Positions 1-12,742 are shown, numbered from the stretch's first letter. The stretch is 45,443 nt of DNA from Didymodactylos carnosus (GCA_905250885.1 CAJNOQ010000605.1:1-45443), one strand, 5' to 3'. Made by a program: numbers and translations. The notes: generated from the sequence alone by a model not told the origin.

Positions 1-3000
1 GCTTGTCCTCCTTCACCGCCAAACAGATTTTGCATGGCAGAACCTCCTGCAGTTGGACCAGTTTGATTTTGGTTTGGTTGTCCTCCTCCACCGCCAAACA
101 GATTTTGCATAGCAGAATTTCCTGCAGGTGGACCAGGTTGAGTTTGGTTTGGTTGTCCTCCTCCATTGCCATATACATTTTGCATGGGAGAATGTCCTGT
201 ATATGGGCCAGTTTGATATTGGTTTGATTGTCCTCCTCCACCACCAAATACATTTTGCATGACAGTATTTCCTGCAGATCGACCAGGTTGAGTTTGATTT
301 GGCTGTCCTCCTCCACCGCCAAATAGATTTTGCATGGCAGAAGTTCCTGCAGATGGACCGGTTTGATTTGGTATTACTGGATTGTTTGGCGGTGGTGCGC
401 CATTAAGAGCACTTCTTGAAAAACCAGGAGGCGGAGGTACAGCTGGAGGCTGATTTTGAGAAAAATTGAATGGTGCGTTAGGGATCGTTGAAGGCAGTCC
501 TGTAGGTACCTGACCTAACTGCGCTGACGAATAATTTTGGCTACTATAAGTATTGCGATTTCCTGGTGTATTTCCGATATTGGAGGTTATTGTATCACGG
601 GGCTAGAACGATAATATACAAGTTGATTTATTGTCTTTTAGAAAATGTTCTAACGTTCTGCTAATCTGGTCCAACATTCAGAAACTGGAATCAAAACAAT
701 TCTACATTATACTGTTCATACTACAATGCCAGTATAATACAGTTAAAGTTTTGCTCTAAAATGAGCAGTATGATATTTTTGTCGAATGAAAATCAGAAAT
801 CAACAAAAATCCACTATGTTTCAAGGCAAAGCCGTAATTGATGTGCTAACGTTATGAGGTTTTCATCAGGATGAAGCATCGGTTGCAGAAGATCGATGAA
901 GCAAAATAAAATTAATTTCTGGAAAATCAATTTTATTTTCTCTGAGTTTGAAAGGAACTTGCTGGCATTTTTTAGTGAAACGAGAAGATGTAAAGAAGGT
1001 AAGTATTGTAATGAACACAGACGTTTTTTGGTTGTTTCAGCCAATCTCTAATTGATGAGACACCTAAATTCCTCTGATTAATGTCTAAGTTACATACACT
1101 GAGGAGTGGAGTAATAAACTGTTTCTCTCTAGATCGAAAAAATGTCATTTTCTGTAACGGCTTTATCGGGAACTAGAAGGGGTACAGTCAAATTTTAAAC
1201 GCGCATAGGGAACTGTGTGTCTGAATTAATAAATAAGCTATTTTTAGCCTTTGCAGATGTTCCAGTGAAGAATTAGGACGTTTGAAAGTACGTGATTTGA
1301 ACGTCTGGAACTTGACATTTTTTTTTTCAAAAAAGTCTGAGTCATTCATGTGCAGGTGCATTTATAAGAGAGTACGTTCCCATACTATGGGATTCATTTC
1401 ATGACAATGTTTTTATATGTATTCAGCGAATAATTAACGCAATGTCTAGTCTCTAAATGCATTACTATTTTAAAGATACTTAACGCTCTTAGTTCAAGCA
1501 GAATGAAATTAAGAAACAGAGAGATACGTTCACGAACATATTCCTTTCTTACAAAAATGCCGGTAGTCTTTCGTCCCATCTTTAGGAAATGCTCCCGCTG
1601 TATGTGTTTTGTTCTGGCGGAAAATTGAAGGGACATAACTAATTAGTTGTTATTCATTAATCTGTATTAAAGCATCGTTTTTCACCGTCCTCAGTAAATC
1701 GTTTTTGGACTTTATTTAAAAAAAACACGAAAAAAAAAATTTAAACGAGAAGGACGCTGAACAATTATAAAAAAATCTTTCTAGATTTTCAATTGCTTTA
1801 AAACTATATGCCACTTTTGATTTTTAATTTGTCCATATACGAATTCGCCGGGAATTTTCAAGTTTAACAAGCGTCGTTGATTTTATGCAAAATCGATTTA
1901 TTTTCTGGAGTATCTGGAGCTTTTGATTTTCAGAAAAATCAACGGAATTTTGCAAAAAAGTTGAATTGATTTTCAGAAAATCCAGAAACGTTTTATGAGC
2001 AAAAATAAAATTCCTGGCGTTTTCAAGAAAGTAGAAAATCGCTGCTGAATTCGTATATGGACAAACAGAAAATCGTTTTTGTATTTTCTATAACTTATTT
2101 TCAAGTTTACAGTATACAAAAGGATTTTCATATTTTTGTTATTTTACGAAAAGATACTTTAGTATTGTCTATCCAATGGTGAGAATTTCTCTTTCTCGAG
2201 TGATTCAAAAAATATGGGCATTCCTATTTTGAAATGGATAACAATCGTAGAGTAGTCTGGGATAATTCTAACCAGGCACACACTTTTGCTCAGTATTTTA
2301 CGAATGGTTAAGCCAATTTTTGGTCGGAGAAAAATGGTGCTTACACAGGTAGATACATATGACTTTCAGCTATGCACTGATGTACAAATTGTCTGAAAAA
2401 GTCTCCGACTGTGACTTTTGACAAAAATCAAAGTTGTCCAAAACACCTGAAACGCACATCAGTCGATTCAGTTTTTCATGCTGATTCCAAATATATTATT
2501 AGTTTGCAAGAAAGTGGAAGTTTAGCGGCAAAGTTCTCATTTGAAATATAAACTGGGAACCGATCACAATCACAGTTGGAAATCAGACGTTGACGGTGTT
2601 CTTTTAGAAAAAGAAAAGGTGCATTGGATAGAGGATGCTCTAATGTTTATGAATAGCTAAACTTTTTATCGATATCATTGCTAATTAAGCTTCCAACTTA
2701 ATTACCAAAATAATATGGACAGGAAAAACTTTTTGAAAATTGACAATTATACTTTTTACACGAATAGACGATCGAAACATTTTTTTTTCTTTCGATTTTT
2801 ACATGTAATAATAGATAATGGTCTTTTGAACATATTCTACCATGTGACCGGTATGAAAATCGGTCTTTGGAAACCTATGGAAATATTTTTCTCTTTATTC
2901 CGTGTGAGTTACACGGAGTGGTTATAATTACCCCAGTTCGTGAATATCGAAAAAAATGACTCGTCTTTTGATTTTACTAGTTTCTCATTAGGTAATTAAG

Positions 3001-4309
3001 GGTAAGGCTGATTGACTAGAAATTCATGAGGTTGGATAAAACTCGAAATTCTCTATAAGATGGTCTCATTTTTAATTGAAAAGGTGAAAGTTCACCGTTG
3101 GATCAAAGTTGATTTACATCGTCCTAGCCGTTTTTTGCTGTGTTGGTTATAATTACCCCAGCGGAGTACGTTGACTGGTTATAATTACCCCATTTGGGGT
3201 AATTATAACCATTTAAGAGTAACGCACTGGAAATTGAATAACGCTAATTAAAGGTAATGAATTTTCAGACAATTTTTACATCAGTGCATAGCTGAAATTC
3301 ATATGTATCTACCTGTGTAAGCACCATTTTTCTCCGACCAAAAATTGGCTTAACCATTCGTAAAATACTGAGCAAAAGTGTGTGCCTGGTTAGACTTACG
3401 CTAAACTACTCTATTCTTTTAACGGATTAATGTTAACCCTAAATATACAAAATTCTGAACAAAAAACACATAGTAAAGCTTCTACTGAAACAAAATCTAC
3501 TCTAATTTCTATTTAAATTCTGTAAAAAGTAAACGATAGACAGTTTCTTTCAGTTTCAGTCCTCATCAACGTAAAATTTTAGTTTATCATGAACTCGTAC
3601 TGGTGATCGACTTTCGTTCAAATAACTAAATTAGAACTATCACATCAGTAGTCCCAAACATCATACACTCGATTCACTTGTTAGCGAAATCTGATGCTAA
3701 AATACTTCAAATAAATAACTTTTTTACGTTTTCTATTCTGATTAAGAAAAAGAATAAGTGTAAGAAATTTGCACCCGTCTACGAGAGCATGGCTCTTGTG
3801 CAAAGAAATGTAGATGATCTGATGATATGTTGTTAACATAATAAATTTAGTTGCAAAATGAAAGATGCATTTCTGGCAAAATCTGATAAATCTGTCAATT
3901 CCAATAAAATCCATCATTCATCGTGCAAATCAATCTGAAATCCACATACTTGATTCCGATTTCTTGTTTCGCTTTGTACATTGTAGACTCCATCGTCAGT
4001 ATCCGTGTCTTCCTAGACGAGGGAAATAACATATGAAACATGCACAATTTTTTAGTGCACACACCAAAGTTATCGTAAAAGTTTTTTTCTTTTGGATGGT
4101 TTTTTACCTACCGCGATTGGTTCTGGTGGTTTTATAGTATTCGACAAGTTTTGTCTGTTGAAGTTCTGTGGTGGTGGATAACTGTCTGGGTATCGCGGAC
4201 TGAAATCAGAAAAAAAGATTTAAAGATTCCAACCATACAGATACGAACTCGTGAAGAAAGACATGCCCATGAAATCCGACTGAAGGTTTTGGTAATCAAA
4301 ACAATTCAT
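1..4309 (-). CDS. Pro/Asn/Gly-rich repeat protein, 5' part (C-terminus beyond window)
   Basis: Four minus-strand exons join in frame: 4309-4239 (ATG at 4309), 4199-4112, 4012-3950 and 602-1, all with GT-AG borders and matching phases (2, 0, 0). The protein starts MNCFDYQNLQSDFMGMSFF, then has a Pro/Gln/Asn-rich stretch (PRYPDSYPPPQNFNRQN), a short acidic patch (EDTDTDD), PPAVPPPPGF, and from about residue 200 a tandem 25-residue repeat. About 274 codons are visible and the frame is still open at base 1. No catalytic domain can be seen. The composition suggests a disordered protein; the single LFG or VFG per repeat loosely recalls FG nucleoporins or RNA-binding scaffolds, but that is only a resemblance. 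The last visible intron (603-3949) is 3.3 kb and carries two transposon-like elements. The gene is divergent from the FASTKD gene at 8044. The exon chain is well supported; the function is unknown. Confidence 0.72.
3..377 (-). repeat. Coding tandem repeat, 75-bp unit, five copies
   Basis: Five consecutive 75-bp units (303-377, 228-302, 153-227, 78-152, 3-77 in reading order) encode 25-residue repeats with core MQNLFGGGGGQPNQ followed by TQPGPPAGNSA-like residues. The period is exactly 75 bp with no indels, so the frame is kept. Variation is mainly substitution (LFG/VFG/VYG, PSAG/RSAG/PYTG/PPAG/PTAG). The array may continue past base 1. Confidence 0.93.
1828..2065. mobile_element. Small inverted-repeat element (MITE-like)
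   Basis: A perfect 19-bp terminal inverted repeat, tttgtccatatacgaattc, lies at 1828-1846 and its reverse complement at 2047-2065. The match weakens but continues a few bases outward (gatttt). The interior is AT-rich with gattttcagaaaatc-like stretches and no ORF. I found no convincing target-site duplication, so class and exact ends are uncertain. Confidence 0.6.
2250..3411. mobile_element. Non-autonomous DNA transposon, TA-flanked, ~150-bp TIRs
   Basis: Inverted repeats of about 150 bp (2250-2400 and 3260-3411) share long identical blocks, for example aaccaggcacacacttttgc and gtgcttacacaggtagatac on the left arm. The outermost bases are gagtagt and actactc, each flanked by TA (2248-2249, 3412-3413), as expected for Tc1/mariner-type insertion. 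The interior has no transposase ORF. A 15-mer, ggttataattacccc, occurs directly at 2920-2934, 3145-3159 and 3177-3191 and inverted at 3196-3210; the last two form a perfect 15-bp hairpin with a 4-nt loop. Its TIR resembles that of the element at 23995-25226. Confidence 0.8.
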
Positions 4310-6210
4310 CAGTCGTCAGAATAATTGAAGTTAATTACTTAATATTATAATTTTTAACAGTACTAGGTTAATTTCAGCGACATACGATACCTTTTTGTAC
4401 TTCGTCTGAAGATATTTTCAATTTTATCTCGAAAACTCATTTCAATATATTGTATATCAGGAGAATATCAACTAAAGATGTCAACTTTAAAATTAATTTA
4501 AATAAGTTATAGGAATAATAAAAATTTAAAATTCATTTCAAATAAACGAAATAAGACAGTACATGTCTTTAACAATATGTATATTGTTGATCGTGTTTGC
4601 TCTTCTTCATTATTTTACTACTATAATTTGACACGTTCTCTCTTTTCTTTGTGTCCTTGCGTTTCTCCTCACATGAATCAATGGAAAGAGAGCATACACA
4701 GATCTAAAATCGGAGCAATGTGATTTTAGGTTTATTAGTAAATTCTGTTGTCAACAGTAAACTGGATAAATATTGAATATTAATACTAAATGTGGTAAAC
4801 GTTCTTCATTCATTCGTTCATGAATTTTTTTTAATGATTTTTCGCATCTTTATGTATCTGCAGCAGTCGGCCTTTTAAGTAAAAACGAAGGTCATCCGTT
4901 ATTGCTCAATCGTCCGTAGCTAAATAAAACTAGTGGAAAATAGACGAATAAAGCAATTTGTTTTATGTACACATCCTCAATAGTGGCGAATTCAGACTAT
5001 GTGCGGTATGCACTACACCATATCCTCTGGAAAGAAAAAAATAGTATTCTCGATGTCTCATCGTATCGCTCGTATCTCAAACATTTTCTTTATCCAACTC
5101 TTAAGCTTTTCCTCAACTTTATTGAAGTGATTCAAAATGCAGTAATGATATTCACAAAAACAATCATACTTCTAATATTTTCATTTCCACAAAAGATTTA
5201 ACACTATCACTTTCTTATTCAAGAATTTTGTGACGCTTTTATTTTGTTTCATAAATAGAAACTTCCAAGGTTACCGGTTGAGGCACAATAGTCAACATCA
5301 GTGAAAAAAGTGAACGCGCTGACTAGAGAAATTTAGGTCAGAATCCTGAAAAATTTTCTAGAGTCGGTTGAGGTTATAATATTCTGGTTGTGGGAATAAC
5401 TCAAAACCTAAAAGTGCGATCGATACATTCACTCTTCGGTTCAGTTATTTTTCGTTACAGTTACTCATCCGATGCTTTACATAACTGAATCTCAATAAGC
5501 GAATGAAAGCTCTTTATAAGTTATTTAGTTACTTTAAAATGTGAGGTTTCTACAGTTGAATCTAATAAGCTACAGGTAGAAAAACCAGGAGATGTGAAGT
5601 GCTCGCTCTCTGCAATCAATTTCCTTTGCTCTCTACGACTTCAAATGAAGTTAAGATATTTAATAGGGTATAATTCTACAAGAATGAGAATTTTCTATCT
5701 CGCAGGAAAAAGCAGCAAAGTAATTCTTTCGAAAGTATATCAGACTTTACATCGACTATATGCCAATCGTCTGAAATCTCTAGAACTAGTGCAATTTGAG
5801 CTTCTGATGACGAATATCACGTTAAAAAATTTTGAAATAAGTACACGGTGGCTTCCCATACCCGTGGGAGCCCATTTTCTAGTAGAATGGATCATTTGCA
5901 GGCATTTTTATCATTACTTTTTAACGAAACATTTTTTGAGCCGATACTGTCAGATTAGCACCTGTAGGACTACAAAATCTCTAGCAGACCGAACATTCGA
6001 AATCTAAGGGAGAGTCTGGAAAATCTTTTTAATCGATCGATCACTCTTTTTGAAAAATAGACCGTTTGTGTAAACCATACTTTCCCCACTAAATCACGTT
6101 TTCTCTACTTGTGTAGGTTTCCAGTTGACAATATTTATGCTGAATAAAAGAATAATTCTACGTATGACCACAGATATCGTATTGATTAAAAAAGTTGGCT
6201 GGTGAAAACA

Positions 6211-6360
6211 GGAATTAAAATCCAGATTTTTGAAAAAGTCGAAGAACAGAAATGTGTTTTTCGACCTGGTGTTTTCTGGACAACAAATGTCCAAAATAGG
6301 GATCTGAAAAAATGAAAAACTCAATTTCTGTTCTTCCGGAAAATGAAAAAATCTGTTTTG
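6211..6360. repeat. Imperfect hairpin / short inverted repeat
   Basis: The segment at 6241-6262 (gaagaacagaaatgtgtttt and following bases) is nearly the reverse complement of 6314-6336. The pairing continues more weakly outward to cagattttt at 6213 and its complement near 6355. It is possibly a decayed MITE. Confidence 0.4.
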
Positions 6361-8029
6361 CAAATTTTCAGAAAACTCACATCAGATTCCTATTTGGGAC
6401 AAATGAAAAACACAGTTTCAGTTTTCTGAAGAAATCTTTTTAGAGTGTACTAGAATTGGCTATTCAACGAAACAGATATTCCGAGCTAAAGGAAACAAGA
6501 TTTTTCTTATCTTCGTCTGTTACTAGCAGCAAAGATAGAAGCCCGATATTCGCCTAACTGGTAACTTGTAAAAAATTTTTTTGCAGGGTTATTCCTGTTC
6601 GGTTCTGTTAAGAGTATATCAACGTTAAGAAAAAAACAAAGTTTATTTGGAGTCGAGGAGGATATTTGAGCTGAAAAACTAGTGATATTTGAGGGATTTT
6701 CTCTGTATTGTACACACGAAATTCGATAAAAATAATCTTGTATAGGTTATTTTTGATGCTGAATTGAAATTTTACCGTTTTTTACATGTAAGAGGTACAT
6801 TACGATAGAGAAATCACAAAGCTTATTCAAAAACTTCTGCTTTTATCTACCCGGAAAGTACCAGCTCAAACGGCTTTCGCTCGCCGTTCAAGCATTGAAC
6901 AGTCTTTACTTTTTGTTTCTTTGTCTATGTGTACTTTATTCTGAGGTTCAGATGTTATATTACTTTATGTACGAAATTAAAAAATATATAGTATTTGAAA
7001 CCACTCCCGAGAATTTATCTTGGGAAATAGACTCAGAGGAACCGTTACAAATGAGGCAAAATCCCTTGGAAAAACAAGGAAATTGCTGGAACAGTAAAGT
7101 TCTTATAACTTTTTAAGCGCATCAGCCCCGGATCGACGGTTTACGCAGCCATGCTCAGCTCGACGAGCTCTACAAAAATGAGATTGATATTACGATTTGC
7201 ACCGAAAGTCGATGTGATGATGGTATGCTTCATATGGATTTACCCGTTATCGAGTGAACTGAATACGAAAAAAACACTTTTCCACGACTCTAAATAAACC
7301 TTGTTTTTTTTTTAACGTTGATATGCTCTTAACAGAACCGAAAAAGAATAAACCTACAAAAAAAATTTTTACTGGCACTTACTCGCCATCGGTGCCAGAG
7401 AGATTTTCAAGTTTTGCACTGGTGCGGATTAATACTTTTTCATTGGCAGAGGTACGTACCGATGCTGAAAAAGTGCCCATATATCATAAAAAATTGTCTT
7501 GCGTTATCGGCACCCCTGCGCACTAGAGCCAGTTTTGCCACGCTGGTGCCAGTTTCGCACTACAATTTTTTTTGTAGAGAAGTTACTAAATAATACTTGA
7601 TTCAGTAGGTAATGCACGCCATCAATGGATCTTGCACCAGCGTAGTGGTTCCCAGCAAATTTTCAGTTTTGGATAGGTCTGATAAAGCATGGAAAAATTT
7701 GATTTGCTACATTTTGCCTAATCAAACAATTTTTGTTCTGTTTTATTATGTTATGAGTTTTTCAACGTTTTAGTCTTTTGACTCTCTCCTCGTCCGCGTC
7801 TTTTTTCTGGGCATAGTAGGTTATGCAATGTACAAGAGTCCAGGTGCGATTTAACAATCTCTTGTATCTGAGTAAGAGGAGAGTACTTCAGCAAATTGGT
7901 CCACTAACAATTCAGAGGTGTTTCGAGAGTGACGTTGAAAAGCATTGGGTTACAAATAGTTTCGTGCAGGACTCAACTCTGTCATATCGTAACAAAATGT
8001 GAACTAGAATTTCGTTACATTCTTTAATT

Positions 8030-8043
8030 ATCATGAATTTTAG
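8030..8043 (+). promoter_or_regulatory. Possible trans-splice (or 5'-UTR intron) acceptor directly before the FASTKD ATG
   Basis: The bases before the ATG read tcatgaattttag, so an AG dinucleotide abuts the start codon. This looks like a 3' splice site, either of a spliced-leader acceptor or of an intron in the 5' UTR. The upstream tract is only moderately pyrimidine-rich. Confidence 0.4.
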
Positions 8044-11000
8044 ATGCGTTCATGTATCCACCAAATATCCAAATCACTACTATCTTCCAGTCTTCAAAAT
8101 AATAATTCTTTTCGATCATCAATCTTAAAATCATTTCATAAATTATCATGTACTCATCTCATCTATTCTCACGAACCTAAACTTATTTTGTCTATTCCTT
8201 CTAAATCGTTGAAACATTGTGTTCGATTTCATACTCATCGTTTTCAATCACAATTATCAGTGGATGACGAAACATCGACGTTTGAGACAGTAGAAGAAGA
8301 AGATGTCACTGTCATTGATCCAACAAGTGATCTAGTACAAACTTCAACGACGAATGTTCTCGTTTCACCAAAACTAGATGTATTACAAGAAGAGAATGAA
8401 AATATTATTGATGATCCATTATTATCTTTGATTAATAAATGTTCATCCTTGCATTTCCTATTTCCATTAATCTCTATAAATATTCCTAATTTAAAACATC
8501 ATCATATAGCTACCTGTATTTTACAATCTTGTGTGATTATACGTGCATTTACTCTATTCTATCCTGAACGTGAACATGAATATCAACAACAACTGTTAAC
8601 ACATCCAATCTTTCAATCATTATGCTTACTATGTGAAAATCATTTATATCAATTAAACTATACAGAAATGGTCAATATTTTGTTTGCTTTTACGCTTCTT
8701 GATATTCGTATGCAACAATCTGATTTTTTAAAACGTTTATTTACACAATGTTCGTTAAAATCAAATATAAAACAATTCGATTTAGAATTATTAAATCGTT
8801 TTACAATTTCTTTAATTAAAAAGTCGAATCGATCATTGGCTATTCCTCTATTCTCAACACTGTGTGAACGTCTATATGAACTATTAGATACAATTTCTGA
8901 ACCGGATGGATTAAAACAAGCTCTTAGCACCGCAGCACTTCTGGGTGGTGGAATACCAACGAGTACGACACAGTAATGCATTGTTTCATTTTTTGTAGAT
9001 AATATATGTGCGAAACGTCCAAAAACTTTGAGTTCTAAAAAAAAACATCTTTGCAAGAAATCTGTTTTCCTCGTTAATCTTTTTTTTCTCCTTTAAAACA
9101 TTAGTCCTAATCGCTCAAGGTAGAGTGATTGTCACCGCGCAAACTTGAATTTTATACGTGTTATTTCAGATTCGGTGAATGACGATGAATCGGAACAATT
9201 TTCGGTGAGCGTTATTATTTTCTTACTCATTTCAGTAATGAGACAAATTCAAAATAACCTTAGCATTTTTTTTAGCTATTCTTCTTTTCTCTTTCTGTTT
9301 TAGTCTTCTCGAATTATTGAACGTTTAGCAGAAATAATTGATAAACATATTGAAGAATATTCATCTACATCTCAAACATTTTTACGTTTACCAAATATGG
9401 GCTTTTTTTTCCGTCATCATATTTCACGATGGTTACCATTACTATTAAATTCATGGAGTGAAAATATTAACGATTATAATTGGTTTGAAATTCATCAATT
9501 GTTAGGAAATATAAAACGGTCAGTGTTGTTAGTTATCTGTTGAAAATTTGCTAGCTAATACTCAGTTTTCTTTCATTTTAGGAATTTACATTTTATACCC
9601 AAATTGTTTGATTTAGCTGTTGCACGTAAGTTCTTTTTATTTATTTATTACATGATTTTTTTTTAACATCAAAAATAACTAATATGTTGCCACTATCATT
9701 TGCTTGTTCTATCAATCATATTAATAATAAAAACGATTGTTTTTGTATCTATTAGGTTGTGAATATGAATTGAATTATCACACAATGACAAGTCGTGATT
9801 TACTCTATATGTGTTATTCGTTATATAAGAGTGCACCGTACAAATTAAAGCAACAATTGGATAATGCATTACAAATACATTTGAATAAATATTCATCACA
9901 TGAAATCTGTATTCTCTATTCACATGTTAATCCGGATACATGTAATCAACATGATATTTTAGTACAAATTCATCAAATATTAAAAATGTTTTCATTATCA
10001 TATAATCAACAAGGTATGTTTGTTTGTGAGTTTATACTCGATCGTGAGAGTTATGATTTGTACCAATACTTCTTTTAATCGTTAATAGGCGACATTTGTT
10101 CTTTTTAGATGAAGATTTTTGGCATGTGTTAGGAACATTAACGAACGACATAAAATTAAATATACAATATTATAATACAAATGATCATGGAATTGATTTT
10201 ATCCGTTATATTCGAACAGAAATTGATTATTTAAAAAAACGATCTGATCTATGTTTATTACGTAATCAATTTTTGACTCTCTTAGGATTCTATATGAAAT
10301 ATTCGATAAATAATAGCATAATACCTGATACAATCATGAAGCACGTTGAAACCATGATCTCACAATCAACATTAAAAGATACTGCTTCTCTGTTATCGGG
10401 TATGAGAGTTTTATAATCTTACAGTGATTTTGACCTGGGAGAGGAAGGGAGAAATCCCCCTCCTTGTTTGAAATGAATTAATTACTCACTTGAGAAAAAC
10501 AATTACTTAGTTCATAAAAAGATTTGCACACTCAGCAAAGTTGAAGGCCTTTTTTTTTTTTGTTTAATTGTTTTGAGTAAAACGGATGAAAAATGAGAAA
10601 AAACGTACTCAAAAAATATTTTGGAGTTGCTCAATAAAACTTATCCTCCCCCTTTGCCAAAGTTATATCGAAAACGCTAAATCTGACAGTTATTCCTTGA
10701 AGGTATCTCAATATGATTAATTTGCTAAAATTTACGTAAATATTTGTTTTTTTTCAGCCCATCATCTCGTATCATCATCCAATGTAAACTCAAATCCATT
10801 ATTTTATCGTCAGATTAATTTTATTCATAAAGCTATTATTCGTCATAAAGTTAATCAAGCGAATGAATCGTTATATTCACTTGGTCGATTATCATCATTT
10901 CTCAATCAAATAATTTATCGTAGTCGATATATTGATTCAAGTTTAGAACCGTTCTTTTTACGTTTACAAACATTTGAAATTATTCAATTGAAAGATATTC

Positions 11001-12407
11001 GTCAATTATGTCAGTTATTCATGTCATCAGTTCGTTTGTATCCAAATATTTTAGATAGAATATGTTCAACGTTAATTAATTCGACAAGTGAAATACCATT
11101 AAGTCTATTAGCCGTGTATTATAGAACATTAATGAAATTAAATTATATTCCAATTCAATGTGAACGATTATTTTCTTATTCAGTTGAATTATACATGGCA
11201 TATCAGGATAGTCAATCAACGATGAGAACATCGTCATTCATTCGTCCATTTGATTCTCTTCATTTGGCCATAGCACAAGCGGGACTATTACATAAAATTG
11301 ATCATAGACTCATCGAAGACGTATTTTCATTAGCATTTTTGGGAAATTTAGATCAAATATCAATCAATGGTAAATAGATTTGACAATTCTTTTAACAACG
11401 ACAGGCAATCATTTATACAGCTTGTTCTTCTGCAAATTAATCTATCTTTAAACTATCATTTGTTTCTTCATTTACTCGATCTAGTCGCTAGTGAAGAAGT
11501 TTCACAGCGTATCTAAAACAAGAATTGAATGAGACAGTAAATGGCCGTCCAACGATCATGAATATTTCTTATAATTTTGTGTTCATTCAAATTTTAGAAT
11601 CTGAAAATGATTTTAAACTTCGTCAACCATTATTTCGTTTAAATCAAATTTTGAGTATTGATCATCCAGCATTAGAAATTCCCTGGTTCAATGATCGCTT
11701 TGGACTTGATGTTATTGTACCAGGTGAATAAAAGACATCTGCAATTATGTTTTCGATTTTTTTACTTTTGTTTGTTCATTACAGAAGCTCGCCGACGAAA
11801 TGTACGGTATCCAATGTACGAACAAGTCGAAGCAATTTTAACCACTATTCTTGGTAGTAAAGATCATTTTCTAACACGAAGTTTTTCACCATATTTTCAT
11901 GAAATTGGTATTATTTTTTAACTGCTATGAGAACGAGTTCTCTATTTTACTTATTTATTGTAGATTTTGAATGTATGATGCGTACAAGTGATGGACAACC
12001 TGTTCCAATGGAACCTTTAGATGTCAGTTCTCTAACAGATAAAACATTGAAAACACCACCAGGTTTACAAAGGTATTTGCGTTAGATTTATAAGAAAAGT
12101 GTTTTGAGTATATTTTTGGGTTTTAGAATTGCAGTTCAATTAACAACTCCTGGAAATTATTGTATAAATACGCGACATTTATTAGGAACATCAACTGTCA
12201 ATTTCAGACATTTGAGAACACTTGGATATAAGCTTGTTGTGGTATGTTAATGAAAAGGTCATTTCCAAGTCAAATAAAAAATTAATTATCGTCTATATGA
12301 TTTAGATTCCATATTACCAATGGTATACAATGGATACTGTGACAGCAAAAGTTCAATATTTGAGAAACAAACTATTAGTAGGTGATGTGGATCCAAACGA
12401 AATGTAA
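8044..12407 (+). CDS. FAST kinase domain-containing (FASTKD) family protein, mitochondrial RNA regulator
   Basis: Twelve exons read through in phase: 8044-8944, 9170-9204, 9304-9518, 9582-9625, 9756-10013, 10109-10399, 10758-11369, 11508-11723, 11785-11907, 11964-12072, 12127-12241, 12306-12407 (TAA), giving about 1006 residues. The C-terminus is a clear RAP domain (residues ~935-1000): RIAVQLTTPGNYCIN, HLLGTSTVNFRHLRTLGYKL, VVIPYYQW and a final YLRNKLL. Before it, LNQILSIDHPALEIPWF (exon 8) fits the FAST_2 region. The N-terminus is basic, Ser/His-rich and lacks acidic residues for ~40 residues, as in a mitochondrial presequence. FASTK-family proteins act in mitochondria on RNA processing, stability or translation; which paralogue this is cannot be told. 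The exon 1 donor could be 3 nt further on, and the exon 8 acceptor (11507) was chosen because it alone keeps the frame. The ATG directly follows an AG. Confidence 0.87.
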
Positions 12408-12736
12408 TTTATTTTTGTGTATTTTTCATACATCAATAGTAGCATAGAGATATTTGTTTTTCATTTATTTTATTTGATACGAGAGTTTTTATATGTTAGT
12501 AACATAAAAAATGACCGAGTGAATGAATATGAAATATCTTATTGATCGACACAAGCGGAGCTACAAATATCGCGTAAGTGTTTACAACCATCATGATTAC
12601 AAAGTATTACTTTCTGATGTCTGTACTTTCTTATGGGTTTTATATTTCTATGTGGTCTGAACCACTGACAGCCACTAGCTAACTAGAAAGAAAAAATAAC
12701 CTCGTGAGTTTCAAGAAAGCTCATGATTTCATGCTG

Positions 12737-12742
12737 AATAAA
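12737..12742 (+). terminator. Candidate poly(A) signal for the FASTKD gene
   Basis: This is the first AATAAA downstream of the FASTKD stop codon, 330 nt after it. No closer canonical hexamer is present; nearer variants such as ATAAAA exist. Confidence 0.4.

Larger units (their letters stand above)
603..3949 (-). other. 3.3-kb intron of the repeat-protein gene
   Basis: This lies between exons 4012-3950 and 602-1 of the minus-strand gene, with donor gtatgt at 3949-3944 and acceptor ttctag at 608-603. It holds a 238-bp inverted-repeat element (1828-2065) and a 1.16-kb TA-flanked element (2250-3411). The rest is AT-rich DNA with no exon I can support; small open frames in it have unordered composition. 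Confidence 0.65.
4310..8043. other. Divergent intergenic region, 3.7 kb
   Basis: This separates the start of the minus-strand repeat protein from the start of FASTKD. I see no gene I can support. The longest open frame (5594-6007, plus) starts at GTG and has no recognisable motif. A hairpin-forming stretch lies at about 6211-6360. A somewhat GC-richer patch at 7117-7560 has an open frame of 47 codons and several tggtgcc/ggcacc repeats and may be transposon debris. Promoters for both genes presumably lie here; no core element stands out. Confidence 0.6.

Noticed and set aside
3-227. Plus-strand open frame over the tandem repeat
   Set aside because: It is the complement of the minus-strand repeat-protein exon, whose splice structure and reading phase are consistent.
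5594-6007. 137-codon plus-strand open frame
   Set aside because: It begins at GTG, has no recognisable motif and no supporting splice or codon pattern like the real exons; the likely explanation is chance.
7117-7259. 47-codon plus-strand open frame with ordered composition
   Set aside because: No start codon, no family recognised and short; noted as possible transposon debris only.
8658-9056. 132-codon minus-strand open frame over FASTKD exon 1
   Set aside because: It is antisense to a coding exon that fits the family and splice phases.
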